A stretch of DNA of 64,000 nucleotides from Streptomyces sp. SUK 48 (GCF_009650765.1 NZ_CP045740.1:5866001-5930000); one strand, 5' to 3'; shown: positions 18,364 through 27,595, counted from the stretch's first letter. The notes: generated by a model from the letters alone, not told the origin. Translations and numbers: made by a program.

Positions 18364-19149
18364 TCAGGGTCCGAAGGCCAGCACCACGAGGGACGCCGTC
18401 GCGGCCGTCTCCGCGAGCGCGCCGAACACGTCCCCGGTCACCCCGCCGAAGCGGCGCACACAGCGGCGCAGCAGGAGTTCGGCGACGGCGAGCGCGAACA
18501 GCACGGCGGCCGCAGCGCGCAGGGCGCCGTACGGGCCGGACTCCAGGCCCCAGGCGGCCGCGCCCGCGGCGCACAGCACGGTGAGCGCGAGCGCGCCCGG
18601 CACCGGTACCACCCCGGCGACGGCCGCCCCGAGCCCCTCGGGCCGCGCGGCCGGCACCCCGCCGCGGGCGGCCAGGGTGAGCGCGAGCCGGGCGGTCACC
18701 GCGGAGATCACCGCCGCCGCGGCGCCGCGCGCCCACGAGTCGTCGTACGACTGCGCCAGCACCGCCACCTGGGCCAGCAGCGCCAGGACCAGGGTGAGCA
18801 CCCCGAACGGGCCGATGTCCGACCGCTTCATGACGCTCAGCGCCTCCTCGGCCGGCTTGCCGCTGCCCAGCCCGTCGGCGGTGTCGGCGAGCCCGTCCAG
18901 ATGCAGCCCCCGGGTGAGGACGGCGGGTACGGCGACCGAGCCGACGGCGGCGAGCGGCGGGCCCGCGCCCAGCAGGAGCAGAAGCAGCGCCAGGGCGACC
19001 GAGAGGGCGCCCGCGACCAGGCCCACCAGGACGGCGGCGAGCATGCCCCCGCGCGCGGCCCCCCGGTCCCAGCGGTGCACCCGTACGGGCAGCACGGTGA
19101 GCGTGCCGAAGGCGAACCGGAGACCGTCGAGGGGCGAGGACGTGCGCAT
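18364..19149 (-). CDS. cobS: Adenosylcobinamide-GDP ribazoletransferase
   Basis: Joins adenosylcobinamide-GDP with alpha-ribazole, the last assembly step of cobalamin; an integral membrane enzyme. The product is 261 aa with about six hydrophobic segments. The family motif is present: LTRGLHLDGLADTADGLGSG, then SVMKRSDIGPFGVL, where the Asp residues bind metal. The C-terminus has the usual GDVFGALAETA. The start ATG is divergent from the next membrane protein gene, 64 nt away. It belongs functionally with cobT and the cobU fusion at 23-26 kb but is separated from them by 4 kb. Confidence 0.95.
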   Translation of the reverse strand: MRTSSPLDGLRFAFGTLTVLPVRVHRWDRGAARGGMLAAVLVGLVAGALSVALALLLLLLGAGPPLAAVGSVAVPAVLTRGLHLDGLADTADGLGSGKPAEEALSVMKRSDIGPFGVLTLVLALLAQVAVLAQSYDDSWARGAAAAVISAVTARLALTLAARGGVPAARPEGLGAAVAGVVPVPGALALTVLCAAGAAAWGLESGPYGALRAAAAVLFALAVAELLLRRCVRRFGGVTGDVFGALAETAATASLVVLAFGP

Positions 19150-19201
19150 CGGCGCAGGCTACCCGGCGGCCGCGGGCCCGCCGTCGGCCGGGCTCCGGGG
19201 A

Positions 19202-19207
19202 TAAAGT
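19202..19207 (+). promoter_or_regulatory. Putative -10 box TAAAGT (leaderless start)
   Basis: TAAAGT is followed by exactly 6 nt and then the ATG at 19214, so the transcript probably starts at the ATG. No ribosome binding site is present. Confidence 0.55.
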
Positions 19208-19213
19208 GCGCAC

Positions 19214-19975
19214 ATGGGGCACTGGTGGGTGCGGAACATCGTCGAGCCGGGCAAGCTTCCGCTGCTGCTCGCCCTCACCGCGTTCGTGCTGACGTTCGTC
19301 GTCACCCGGGTGATCACCCGTCTGATCCGGGCCGGCCGGGGCCCGTTCCGCAATGTCAGCGCGGGCGGCCTGCACATCCACCATGTGGTCCCCGGGGTGG
19401 TGCTCACCGTCGTCGGCGGCTTCGGCGCGGTCGCCAGCGACCGGCACGGCACCGGCGGGGCGCTGGCCGCGGTGGTCTTCGGGATCGGCGCGGGCCTGGT
19501 CCTGGACGAGTTCGCGCTGATCCTGCATCTGCAGGACGTCTACTGGACCGAGGAGGGCCGCCAGAGCGTCGAGGCCGTCGTGCTCACCGCCGCCCTGGTG
19601 GGACTGCTGCTCGCGGGGTTCGTGCCGTTCGGCGTCAACGACCTGACCCAGGAGGAAGTCGCCGACCGCGGCACCGTCATCGCCAACATCGCGGCCAACT
19701 TCGCGCTCTCCCTGGTCGCCCTGAGCAAGGGCAAGACCCGCACCGCGGTGTTCGGCGCGATCGTGCCGCTGGTCGCGCTGGTCGGCGCGCTCCGCCTGGC
19801 CCGCCCCGACTCCTTCTGGGCCCGCCGCTTCTACGGCCGCCGCCCCCGCGCCCGCGCCCGGGCCACCCTGCGCGCCTACCGCCACGACCGCCGCTGGACC
19901 CCGCGCAGCCGCGCCGTTCAGGACTGGATCGGCGGCAGGCCCGACCCGGCCCGGCTGCCCGACGGCCGCCGCTGA
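19214..19975 (+). CDS. Integral membrane protein of unknown function
   Basis: The product is 253 aa. Five or six membrane helices fill residues 15-200, with the loop FRNVSAGGLHIHHVVPGVVL and LVLDEFALILHLQDVYWTEE between helices; the His and acidic residues there could bind a metal, by inference only. The tail of about 50 residues is very rich in Arg and ends in a likely cytoplasmic segment. I do not recognise a named family. It is divergent from cobS and overlaps the frameshifted membrane gene by 58 nt at the 3' end. Confidence 0.75.
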   Translation: MGHWWVRNIVEPGKLPLLLALTAFVLTFVVTRVITRLIRAGRGPFRNVSAGGLHIHHVVPGVVLTVVGGFGAVASDRHGTGGALAAVVFGIGAGLVLDEFALILHLQDVYWTEEGRQSVEAVVLTAALVGLLLAGFVPFGVNDLTQEEVADRGTVIANIAANFALSLVALSKGKTRTAVFGAIVPLVALVGALRLARPDSFWARRFYGRRPRARARATLRAYRHDRRWTPRSRAVQDWIGGRPDPARLPDGRR

Positions 19976-20648
19976 AGCAGCGGGTACGGGCGGTGCCGTA
20001 CCGCCACCGCCAGGCACAGCGAGCCCACCGCCATCAGCGCGGCCAGATGCTCCTTGCCCGCCAGGTTCTCCTTCAGCAGCACCTCCGCGACCATCGCCAC
20101 GGTCACCGCGCCCGTGGTGGCGTACGCGCCGTGCCGCCAGGCCACGAACACCGCGAGGCCCACCACGGCGGCCGACGGGCCGGTGTCCACCACCTGCGCG
20201 TCCGTCCAGGGCAGCCCGAAGGGGGCGTGCGCGCCGAGGGTGATGCCGAGGCGCGCGTACAGCGTCCCGGCGAGGGTGGCGAGATACGCGATGAGGAGCG
20301 TGCGCCACCAGCCCAGGCACAGCTCGGCGATCCCGAACACGAGCAGGATCTGCGCCAGCGCCCCCACACCGGCAGGTCGAGCGCGGGCACGAACAGGGAC
20401 AGGGGGGTGCGCAGCAGGCCCAGCCACAGGGGGTCCTCGGCCCGGACCGCGCCGAGGCTCTGCACCAGCCGGAAGCCCCAGGGCCGGTTCTGCGCGAACT
20501 GGAGCAGCGCGGTCAGCAGCACCGCCGCGGCGGTCATCGGCAGCGCGGTCATCGGCATCGCCCACCGGCGCGGTCCCAGCAGGGGTCCGCGCACGGTGCC
20601 GTACAGCGGTCCCCACTCGGCGCGGGCCCAGCGGACGAGCGATCCCAT
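19918..20648 (-). pseudogene. Rhomboid-like multi-pass membrane protein, interrupted by a one-base frameshift
   Basis: The first half reads from ATG 20648 (MGSLVRWARAEWGPLYGTVR) to about 20366. The second half, from ALAQILLVFGIAELCLGWW to the stop at 19918, is in another frame. The switch falls on a run of five C (five G on the coding strand) at 20361-20365; six would restore VWGALAQILLVF. The joined protein is about 243 aa with five or six membrane helices and a GPSAAVVGL segment recalling rhomboid-like proteins, though no catalytic dyad is certain. It could be a true mutation, a sequencing error in the G-run or programmed slippage. The 3' end overlaps the convergent gene by 58 nt. Confidence 0.75.
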
Positions 20649-20672
20649 GCGTAAATCCCTACCCCGGTACGG

Positions 20673-22499
20673 TCATCGGCGCGCCCCGAGCCGTCCCCGG
20701 TGCGCCCACTTGGGCAGTCCCGGCGCCTCCAGGAAGCCCTCCGCGCGGGCCGAGGCGAGGCCGATGCGCGGCAGGTCCGCGCTCTTCTCGAAGAGCAGGA
20801 ACCGCGGCTCCCAGATGGGCCGGTACTTGGCGTTGGCGCGGTACAGCGACTCGATCTGCCACCAGCGGGAGAAGAAGCTGAGCAGCGAGCGCCACAGCCG
20901 CAGCACCGGTCCGGCGCCGAGCCGCGCACCACGTTCGAAGACCGAGCGGAACATCGCGAAGTTGAGCGAGACCTGTGTGACCCCGATCTCCCCGGCGCGC
21001 CGCAGCAGTTCGATGACCATGAACTCCATCAGCCCGTTCTCGCAGGCGCGGTCCCGCCGCATCAGGTCCAGCGACAGCCCGCCCGGGCCCCACGGCACGA
21101 AGGACAGCAGCGCGCGCGGCCGTCCCTCGGCGTCCCTGCACTCCAGCATCACGCACCGGCCGTCCGCCGGGTCCCCGAGCCGCCCCAGCGCCATGCTGAA
21201 CCCGCGCTCGGTCGCCCCGTCCCGCCAGTCGTCCGCGCGCTCGACGAGCACCGCCATCTCGGCCGCCGGGATGTCCTCGTGGCGCCGCACGCGCACCTCG
21301 TACCCGGCCCGCCGCACCCGGTTGTACGCCTGCCGCACGGTGCGCATCGCCCGCCCCTCCAAGGTGAAGTCGGCGACCTCCACGAGCGCCTCGTCGCCGA
21401 GCTCCAGGGCGTCCAGGCCGTGCCGGTGGTAGACGGTGCCGGCTTCCTCGCCCGCCCCCATCACCGCCGGGATCCAGCCGTGCGCCCGCGCCTCGGCCAG
21501 CCACGGCACGATCGCGCCCGGCCATGCCTCGGGGTCGCCGAGCGGGTCCCCGGAGGCGAGGCTCACCCCGCCGACCACGCGATAGGCGACGGCCGCCTTG
21601 CCGGTCGGCGACCACACCACGCTCTTCTCCCGGCGCAGCGCGAAGTAGCCGAGGGAGTCCCGCTCGCCGTGCCGCTCCAGCAGCGCCCGCAGCCGTTCCT
21701 CGTCGTCGGCGGTGAGCGGGTCGACGGCGCGCCGGGAGCGGAAGGCGGCGTAGAACACGGCGAGGACCAGGGCCGTGCTGAGCACGTTGACGACCACGTT
21801 GGCCCAGGTGGGAGGGGCGATGCCGGGGAAGTGGCGCTCGTCGGCGGAGACCGAGACCAGGCGCAGGGTGCCGTAGTGCCAGCGTTCCCAGAACGTCGAA
21901 CGGGCCGCGTCCGGCGCGTGGTTGGTGACCGTCACCAGCAGCCCGGCCAGCAGGCTGGCGGCCAGCCCGCCGCCGACGGCGACGGTGGCGGCGAGCCGGG
22001 GGTTGGCGCGGTCGCCCTTCGCGTAGAACTCCCGCCGCCCCACCAGCAGCGCCGCGACGAACACGGCCGTCAGTACCAGCGACACCCAGTTCTGCGCGTA
22101 CCGGTGGATCTCCGGGAACGCCATGGCGAACGCGAACAGCGCGAGGAAGACGCCGCTGAGCACGAGGTTGAGAATCCAGGCCGCGCGCTTGCGGCGGCGC
22201 ATCGTGACCGCCAGGAACGCGGTGAACACACCGGAGGCGAAGCCGGCGGTCAGCAGGTACGGCGTGAAGAAGTCGTCCTGGTTGTGCCGGCGCACGTCCT
22301 GGTACAGCGAGACCCACACCGCGGTGAGGAAGTTGATGAACGCGACGACCCGCAGGTACCAGACGGCGAAGGCCGCGGCCTTGGGGGCCACCCCGCCCGA
22401 CCGCCGCCCGGCCTCGTCCGACCGCTCCGCTTCGACCGACCGCTCCGCCCCGCGCGCGGCGCGGTGGCAATCCGGGCATCTCCCATGGGAACGGATCAT
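20673..22499 (-). CDS. Membrane protein with C-terminal DUF2156 (phosphatidylglycerol lysyltransferase-like) domain
   Basis: The product is 608 aa. Residues about 35-240 hold six membrane helices; residues about 265-590 form a two-lobed GNAT-like DUF2156 domain as in MprF and the mycobacterial LysX fusion, with [20 protein letters not shown] and [12 protein letters not shown]. Such proteins transfer an aminoacyl group from tRNA to phosphatidylglycerol, lowering surface charge. This one has no lysyl-tRNA synthetase part. The N-terminus carries RCPDCHR. The ATG at 22499 follows AAGGTGG; the frame stays open far upstream only because it crosses the repeat array. Substrate amino acid unknown. Confidence 0.85.
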   Translation of the reverse strand: MIRSHGRCPDCHRAARGAERSVEAERSDEAGRRSGGVAPKAAAFAVWYLRVVAFINFLTAVWVSLYQDVRRHNQDDFFTPYLLTAGFASGVFTAFLAVTMRRRKRAAWILNLVLSGVFLALFAFAMAFPEIHRYAQNWVSLVLTAVFVAALLVGRREFYAKGDRANPRLAATVAVGGGLAASLLAGLLVTVTNHAPDAARSTFWERWHYGTLRLVSVSADERHFPGIAPPTWANVVVNVLSTALVLAVFYAAFRSRRAVDPLTADDEERLRALLERHGERDSLGYFALRREKSVVWSPTGKAAVAYRVVGGVSLASGDPLGDPEAWPGAIVPWLAEARAHGWIPAVMGAGEEAGTVYHRHGLDALELGDEALVEVADFTLEGRAMRTVRQAYNRVRRAGYEVRVRRHEDIPAAEMAVLVERADDWRDGATERGFSMALGRLGDPADGRCVMLECRDAEGRPRALLSFVPWGPGGLSLDLMRRDRACENGLMEFMVIELLRRAGEIGVTQVSLNFAMFRSVFERGARLGAGPVLRLWRSLLSFFSRWWQIESLYRANAKYRPIWEPRFLLFEKSADLPRIGLASARAEGFLEAPGLPKWAHRGRLGARR

Positions 22500-22584
22500 A
22501 TGGGCGCCACCTTGACGGACCGCTCTTATCGAGCCAGGGCCCGCGCGGGTCTCACCGGCACGGTGGCGCAGGAGTGTCATCCCG

Positions 22585-22616
22585 CCGCGACGGCGCTCGG
22601 CCGCGACGGCGCTCGG
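22585..22616. repeat. Tandem 16-bp repeat
   Basis: CCGCGACGGCGCTCGG occurs twice back to back, with a third partial copy. It lies in the leader of the DUF2156 gene. The role is unknown. Confidence 0.6.
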
Positions 22617-22663
22617 CCGGGACGGCGCGGCCCGGCGGTGCCGAACCGGCCGCCACCCGTCTA

Positions 22664-23041
22664 TGCCGACTCCGGCCCCGGCTCCAGCTCCGGCCCCGGC
22701 TCCAGCTCCGGCCCCGGCTCCAGCTCCGGCCCCGGCTCCGGCTCCGGCCCCGGCTCCAGCTCCGGCCCCGGCTCCGGCTCCGGTCCCGATCGCGACTCCG
22801 GCCCCGGCTCCAACCCCGGTCCCGGCTCCGGCCCCGGTCCCGGCTCCGGCCCCGGCTCCGACTCCGGCCCCGGCTCCGACTCCGGTCCCGGTCCCGACTC
22901 CGGCCCCGGCTCCGACTCCGGTCCCGGTCCCGACTCCGGCCCCGGCTCCGACTCCGGTCCCGGTCCCGACTCCGGCCCCGGCTCCGACTCCGGTCCCGGT
23001 CCCGACTCCGGCCCCGGCTCCGGCTTTCGCGCCGGCTCCGG
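22664..23041 (-). repeat. Pro/Glu/Gly/Ser-coding tandem repeat in frame behind the cobT stop
   Basis: This 378-nt array of 6-, 12-, 18- and 36-bp units contains four exact 36-bp copies at 22868-23011. In the cobT frame it encodes, without a stop, 126 codons of Pro-Glu-Ser/Leu/Pro-Gly repeats (12-residue unit [12 protein letters not shown]), from just after the cobT TAG (23042-23044) to a second TAG at 22661-22663. The other minus frame gives Gly/Ala/Val/Thr runs and the plus strand gives Pro/Ala runs, so several long but spurious frames cross it. The cobT C-terminus ([18 protein letters not shown]) has the same composition, so the array looks like a former or readthrough tail of CobT. Confidence 0.8.
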
Positions 23042-24145
23042 CTACGACTCCAGCCCCGGCTCCGGCTCCTTCTCGGTCTCCGGCTCGGGCTCGGGCTCCG
23101 GCTCCCGCTCCGGCATCTCCGCGGCCAGCGCCGCCGCGGCCTGCACCAGGGGGAGCGCCAGCAGCGCGCCCGCGCCCTCGCCGACCTTCACGCCCTGCTG
23201 GAGCAGCGGCTCCAGGGCCATCCGGTCCAGCGCCTTCGCCTGCCCCGGCTCCCCGCTGTCGTGCGCCGCCAGCCACCAGTCCGGCGCCCGGAACGCGACC
23301 CGCTGCGCGACCAGCGCGCACGCCGCGCTCACCACGCCGTCCAGGATCACCGGCAGCTTGCGCACCGCGCACTGGAGCAGGAACCCGGTCATCGCCGCGA
23401 GGTCCGCCCCGCCGACCGCGGCCAGCAGCCGCGTCTGGTCGCCGAGCACCGGCCGCGCCCGGCGCAGCGCGTCCCGGATCGCCGCGCACTTGCGCATCCA
23501 GGCGAGGTCGTCGATCGCGACACCGCCCCGCCCGGTCACCACCGACGCGTCGGTCCCGCACAGCGCCGCGATCAGCACCGCGGCCGCGGTGGTGCCGCCC
23601 ACGCTGATGTCGCCGAGCACCACCAGGTCCGTACCGGAGTCGGCCTCCTCGTCGGCCACGGCGATACCGGCCCGCAGCGCGGCGTCCGCCTCCTCCTCGG
23701 TGAGCGCGTCCTCGATGTCGATACGGCCGCTGCCACGCCGCACCCGGTGCCGTACGACGTCCTCGGGGAGGTCGGCCGGGTCGCAGTCCAGGGCCACGTC
23801 CACGACCCGGACCGGCACCTGGAGCCGGCGCGCCAGCACCGCGGCGGGGCTCACGCCCTCCAGCACGTCCCGCACCAGCTCCCGCGCGCCGCCCGCGGGC
23901 CGCACCGAGACGTCCAGTCCGGCGATGCCGTGGTCGCCGGCGAAGAGGATCAGCCGCGGCCGTTCGACGGTCCGTACCGGTACGGCGCTCTGCGCGGCGG
24001 CCAGCCACTCGCCCAGCTCGTCCAGGCGCCCCAGCGCCCCGGGCGGCACGATCTGGCGCTCTCGCCGGGTCTCGGCGTCACGGCGCATGCCTCCGTCCGG
24101 GCGCTCGATCAGATCGGTGAACTCGTCCAGATCAATCCTGCTCAT
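23042..24145 (-). CDS. cobT: Nicotinate-nucleotide-dimethylbenzimidazole phosphoribosyltransferase
   Basis: Makes alpha-ribazole phosphate from nicotinate mononucleotide and the lower-ligand base for cobalamin. The product is 367 aa. Motifs include [54 protein letters not shown] and [20 protein letters not shown], where the Glu near residue 330 is the catalytic base. After the enzyme fold the last 20 residues are a Pro/Glu tail that ends at a TAG inside a repeat array which keeps coding the same kind of sequence. The ATG at 24145 is preceded by TACTGT 7 nt away, so it is probably leaderless. It is divergent from a methyltransferase gene. Confidence 0.95.
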   Translation of the reverse strand: MSRIDLDEFTDLIERPDGGMRRDAETRRERQIVPPGALGRLDELGEWLAAAQSAVPVRTVERPRLILFAGDHGIAGLDVSVRPAGGARELVRDVLEGVSPAAVLARRLQVPVRVVDVALDCDPADLPEDVVRHRVRRGSGRIDIEDALTEEEADAALRAGIAVADEEADSGTDLVVLGDISVGGTTAAAVLIAALCGTDASVVTGRGGVAIDDLAWMRKCAAIRDALRRARPVLGDQTRLLAAVGGADLAAMTGFLLQCAVRKLPVILDGVVSAACALVAQRVAFRAPDWWLAAHDSGEPGQAKALDRMALEPLLQQGVKVGEGAGALLALPLVQAAAALAAEMPEREPEPEPEPETEKEPEPGLES

Positions 24146-24152
24146 TCGCCGA

Positions 24153-24158
24153 ACAGTA
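24153..24158 (-). promoter_or_regulatory. Putative -10 box TACTGT for cobT (leaderless start)
   Basis: On the minus strand TACTGT is followed by 7 nt and the cobT ATG. No ribosome binding site and no cobalamin riboswitch are visible upstream. Confidence 0.5.
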
Positions 24159-24281
24159 CCGCCAGCGGGCGAACGGCTCCGCGCCACATCGCCACCACGA
24201 CCCGGCGATGTCATTGCGTCCAGGATCGGCATCCCATACGTTCCGTTTTGCAGCGAAATGTCGCACAGGGAGCCGCCGTCC

Positions 24282-24794
24282 ATGCCGACCTCGCCCCGCA
24301 CACCGGAGCCCCTCCTCCAACGCAGCTTCTACGCACACCACTTGGCCCGGATGCGGCACCGCCTCACCGCCCGCGCGCTGTCGTCGCTCCCCGAACCGGA
24401 GAGCTGGCTGGACGTGGGCACCGGATACGGCCACTTCCCCCAGGCGGCGAAGCGCTTCTTCCCGTACACGAGCTTCGACGGCGTCGACCCGACGGACCGG
24501 GTGGAGCGGGCGCTGGCCGAGGAGCGGGTCGAGGAGGCGTACCGGGGCCGGCTGAGCGACGTGGCGCCCCGCCTGCGCGCCCGCTACGACGTGGTGAGCC
24601 TCTTCGGGCCGCCCGCCGACCCGGCCGAACTCCACTGCGCGCTGACGGTCCTGCGCCCCGGCGGCCATCTCGTCCTCGGCGGGACCTGGACACCGGCCGA
24701 CGTGGAGATCCCCTCCTGTGCGATCCTGCCCGGCGTCCTGCGGATTCCGTACCTCCACCACCACCGGCTCGTGGCCCGCAAGGCCGCCGGATAG
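24282..24794 (+). CDS. Small SAM-dependent methyltransferase
   Basis: The product is 170 aa. Motif I is clear (SWLDVGTGYGHFPQAAKRFF at about residues 37-56), followed by the acidic end of strand 2 (FDGVDPTDRV), YDVVSLFGPP and VLRPGGHLVLGGTW. It is short for the class, with little room for a substrate domain. I chose the ATG at 24282, which has AGGGAG 10 nt before it; an ATG at 24258 lacks one. It lies between cobT and the cobU fusion but on the opposite strand, so a cobalamin role is not implied. Substrate unknown. Confidence 0.8.
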   Translation: MPTSPRTPEPLLQRSFYAHHLARMRHRLTARALSSLPEPESWLDVGTGYGHFPQAAKRFFPYTSFDGVDPTDRVERALAEERVEEAYRGRLSDVAPRLRARYDVVSLFGPPADPAELHCALTVLRPGGHLVLGGTWTPADVEIPSCAILPGVLRIPYLHHHRLVARKAAG

Positions 24795-24833
24795 CGGCCG
24801 CTACCGCCCGACGTCCTCACGGGGCCGCCCGGC

Positions 24834-26036
24834 TCACCCCCGCAGCACCATCGCCTGCCCCGCCACGACCAGCAGCACCTGCTCGCACTCCGACGCGAAC
24901 GCTGCGTTCAGCCGCCCCAGTTCGTCCCGGTACCGCCGCCCGGACGCCGTCGCGGGCACGATCCCCGAGCCCACCTCGTTCGACACGGCCACCACCGTCC
25001 GCCGCGCGCACCGCACCGCCTCCGCCAGCTCCCGCACCCGCTCCCGCAGCGCCTTCTCGCCCCCGCCCGCCCACTCCGCGTCGTCCCACGCCCCCACCTC
25101 GTCCATCACGTCCGTCAGCCACAGCGACAGACAGTCGATCAGCACCGGCGGGCCGTCCGCCGCGAGCACCGGCAGCAGATCCGTCGTCTCGGACGTACGC
25201 CACGACCCCGGCCGCCGCTCCCGGTGCGCCGCCACCCGCGCCGCCCACTCGGTGTCCCCGCCCCGCGTCCCGCCGGTCGCGACGTACAGCACGTCGGGGA
25301 AGGACTCCAGCCGCCGCTCCGCCTCGACCGACTTGCCGGAACGCGCCCCGCCGAGCACCAGCGTGCGCCGGGGCACATCGGGCACGTCCTCGTACGCGCC
25401 GACCACCAGCGTCGTACCGTCGGGCACCGCCCGCGCCCCCGCCGCCGCGAGCCGGCGGCGCAGTTCACCGCCCGGCGGCACATCGTGGCCGAGATGGACC
25501 GCGAGCACATCCGTCGTCGGCCCCACCGAGCCGACCGCCCGCAGCCGGGCCAGCGCGTCCGGCCGGCCGACGACATCGGCGAGGACCATGTCGTACGACT
25601 CCGCCGACGCCGTCTCCAGACCCGCAGGCGCCCCGCCCGGCGGCAGGTACAGCAGCCGCTGGCCGTCCGGACCGGTCACCGCGTACCCCGTGCCGCCCGC
25701 GTCCATCGCCACCGCCCGCACCCGATGCCCCGTCAGCAGCGTCAGCTCCCGCCCGTCCGGCACCCGTACCGGATGCGGCACCCCGGCCGGGACCTCCACC
25801 GGGGGCCCGTCGTGCGGGTGGGACAGCAGCACCTGGCGCACCCCGCCCAGCGAGTGCCCGGCCCGCGCCGCCGCGAAGGCCGCGCCGGGGGTGAGGTCGA
25901 GCAGCAGCACGCCGTCCACCAGCAGCGCGGTGGCCGCCCGCGCGTGCGGGCCCAGCGCCGTCGCGCAGGCGGCACAGGGGCAGTCGGGGCGGGGCAGGCC
26001 GGCGGGGGCACCGGTACCGAGCAGAGTCACTTCCAC
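24834..26036 (-). CDS. Bifunctional cobinamide kinase/guanylyltransferase with N-terminal metallo-beta-lactamase-like domain
   Basis: The product is 400 aa. The C-terminal half, from residue 223, is CobU/CobP: P-loop GGARSGKS (229-236), DVLYVATGGT, VLIDCLSLWLTD and VAVSNEVGSGIVP. It phosphorylates adenosylcobinamide, then activates it with GTP for CobS. Residues 1-215 resemble a metallo-beta-lactamase fold (VEVTLLGTGAPAGLPRPDC, LLSHPHDGPP, LAVHLGHDV), but the usual HxHxDH motif is degenerate, so hydrolase activity is doubtful. The Cys cluster CPCAAC near residue 19 is notable. It starts with GTG at 26036 with a weak ribosome binding site. It is divergent from the small ORF at 26117. Confidence 0.9.
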   Translation of the reverse strand: MEVTLLGTGAPAGLPRPDCPCAACATALGPHARAATALLVDGVLLLDLTPGAAFAAARAGHSLGGVRQVLLSHPHDGPPVEVPAGVPHPVRVPDGRELTLLTGHRVRAVAMDAGGTGYAVTGPDGQRLLYLPPGGAPAGLETASAESYDMVLADVVGRPDALARLRAVGSVGPTTDVLAVHLGHDVPPGGELRRRLAAAGARAVPDGTTLVVGAYEDVPDVPRRTLVLGGARSGKSVEAERRLESFPDVLYVATGGTRGGDTEWAARVAAHRERRPGSWRTSETTDLLPVLAADGPPVLIDCLSLWLTDVMDEVGAWDDAEWAGGGEKALRERVRELAEAVRCARRTVVAVSNEVGSGIVPATASGRRYRDELGRLNAAFASECEQVLLVVAGQAMVLRG

Positions 26037-26116
26037 GGGACGATTTTCGCCTGTCCGAGCGGGTAGTGCGCTTCCGTCTACTCTTCCAGCAGGTGTCGGA
26101 TCACTAGGAGGCCCAT

Positions 26117-26329
26117 ATGACGGCATGGACGTGGCGGTTCGAGAAGGCCGACGGGACGGAGGTCCAGCCCGCGGTCCAGCCCGAGGAGTTCACCACCCAG
26201 GGGGACGCCGAGTCCTGGGTCGGGGAGCACTGGCGGGACCTGATGGAGGGCGGCGCGGACCAGGTACGGCTGTTCGAGGAGACCACCGAGATCTACGGCC
26301 CGATGAGCCTGCACGCCGACGCCTCCTGA
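26117..26329 (+). CDS. Small conserved-looking hypothetical protein
   Basis: The product is 70 aa, acidic and soluble, with a Trp-rich start (MTAWTWRFEKADGTEVQ) and the segment GDAESWVGEHWRDLMEGGAD. An excellent ribosome binding site (AGGAGG, 7 nt) and a convergent terminator right after it support that it is real. I do not know its function. Confidence 0.75.
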   Translation: MTAWTWRFEKADGTEVQPAVQPEEFTTQGDAESWVGEHWRDLMEGGADQVRLFEETTEIYGPMSLHADAS

Positions 26330-26336
26330 CACCGCG

Positions 26337-26419
26337 GTGAGGAGGGGGCGCACCCCCGGCGCCCCGGGCGCCCCCGGATGCCCGGACACCGGCACCCGGA
26401 AGGCCGTACCCCTCCTCAC
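26337..26419. terminator. Long-range hairpin between convergent genes
   Basis: GTGAGGAGGGG and CCCCTCCTCAC pair perfectly over 61 nt that contain further G/C-rich self-complementary stretches. It lies between two converging genes. Confidence 0.55.
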
Positions 26420-26436
26420 CCCCCTCGCCCCCGCCC

Positions 26437-27519
26437 TCACTGCTCGCCCAGCGTCACCTGCGCCGTCCGCTCCGCCCCGTCGCGCTGGTACGTGACCGTC
26501 GTCCGCTGGCCCGGCCTGTCCGCCGCCAGGGCCTCCTGGAGCGAGGTGATGGTGGTGATGGACTGGCTGCCGACCTTGGTGACGATGTCGCCGGTGCGCA
26601 GCCCGGCCCGCGCCGCGGGGCCCCCGCTGTGTACGGTCGCGATGGCGACCCCGGCCGGCTGGAGGCGGTCGTCCACCACGGTCCGCCCGGTGATGCCGAG
26701 CGCGGCCCGGCCCGAGTCCACGACCCGGCCCTCGCGCACGATCTGACCGGCGATGGTCCGCGCCATCGACGCGGGGATGGCGAAGCCGATCCCGGCCGCC
26801 GCGTTGCCCAGGTTGGGATCGGCCGCGGCCAGCGTCGGGATGCCGACGACCTGCCCGTCGAGGTTGACCAGCGCGCCGCCGCTGTTGCCCGGGTTGATGG
26901 CCGCCGAGGTCTGCACCATGTTGGCGATGGTGGCGCCGGTGCCCCCGCCGCTGCTGCCCTCGCTGACGGTCCGTCCGGTCGCCGAGACGATCCCCTGGGT
27001 CACGCTGGACGACAGCCCGAGCGGCGAGCCCATGGCCAGCACGATCTGGCCGACCTCCACCTTCTCGGAGTCCCCGAACACCGCGGGCTTCAGCCCGTCC
27101 GGCACCCGGTCCAGCTTGATCACGGCGAGATCCTGCTGGGGGTAGGAGGAGACCAGACTCGCGGTGAGCGGCTCCTCGTTGCCCGCCGTGGTCACCCGGA
27201 AGGTCTTCTCGTCGCCGACGACATGCGCGTTGGTGACGATGTGCCCCCGGTCGTCGAACACGATCCCGGAGCCCAGATCGCGGCTCGCCTCGATCTGCAC
27301 GACCGAGGGCAGCGCCTGCCTGATCACCCGCTGGTAGGCGCTCTGGAGATCGCCCGCCGCCATCGGCACGGTCACCGGGCTCGCCGTCGCCGCACCGGGC
27401 CGCCGCGCGCTCGGGACGCCGGGGCCCTCGCAGCCCGTCGCGAGCGCCGCGCAGCACAGCAGGACGACGGCGAGGAAGATGCGGCACAGGGCCGGGGTAC
27501 GGGAAGCGGAAGCGTCCAT
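26437..27519 (-). CDS. HtrA/DegP-like serine protease lipoprotein with PDZ domain
   Basis: The product is 360 aa. A signal peptide ends in the lipobox ALATGC (Cys30), so it is anchored on the outer face of the membrane. Trypsin-like domain: His99 in TNAHVV, Asp130 in QQDLAVIKL and Ser213 in NPGNSGGAL. A PDZ domain fills about residues 265-350 (GVAIATVHSGGPAARAGL, GDIVTKVGSQSI). It degrades or refolds damaged extracytoplasmic proteins. No ribosome binding site is visible; CAGACT lies 6 nt before the ATG, perhaps a weak leaderless -10. Its neighbours in envelope stress are pspA and the two-component pair. Confidence 0.93.
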   Translation of the reverse strand: MDASASRTPALCRIFLAVVLLCCAALATGCEGPGVPSARRPGAATASPVTVPMAAGDLQSAYQRVIRQALPSVVQIEASRDLGSGIVFDDRGHIVTNAHVVGDEKTFRVTTAGNEEPLTASLVSSYPQQDLAVIKLDRVPDGLKPAVFGDSEKVEVGQIVLAMGSPLGLSSSVTQGIVSATGRTVSEGSSGGGTGATIANMVQTSAAINPGNSGGALVNLDGQVVGIPTLAAADPNLGNAAAGIGFAIPASMARTIAGQIVREGRVVDSGRAALGITGRTVVDDRLQPAGVAIATVHSGGPAARAGLRTGDIVTKVGSQSITTITSLQEALAADRPGQRTTVTYQRDGAERTAQVTLGEQ

Positions 27520-27595
27520 GCACCGAGTCTGGCCGCGCGCCGGTCAGCGGGCCCGCCGTATTGCCCCGATCGGGCTCGGCCCCGTACTCCGCGCA

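Noticed and set aside
22664..23041. CRISPR-like array
   Set aside because: Units are contiguous without unique spacers and code for a Pro/Glu pattern; no cas genes are near.
22663..23607. Long Pro/Ala-rich reading frame on the plus strand through the repeat array
   Set aside because: It is the shadow of the GC-rich repeat and of cobT; it has no ribosome binding site and its composition comes only from the repeat.
22500..24008. Gly/Ala/Val-rich N-terminal extension of the DUF2156 protein
   Set aside because: The frame is open only because the repeat lacks stops in that phase and it overlaps cobT; a start with ribosome binding site lies at 22499.
18364..26126. Cobalamin riboswitch controlling cobS, cobT or the cobU fusion
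   Set aside because: No B12-box-like conserved segment is visible upstream of any of the three; cobT appears leaderless.
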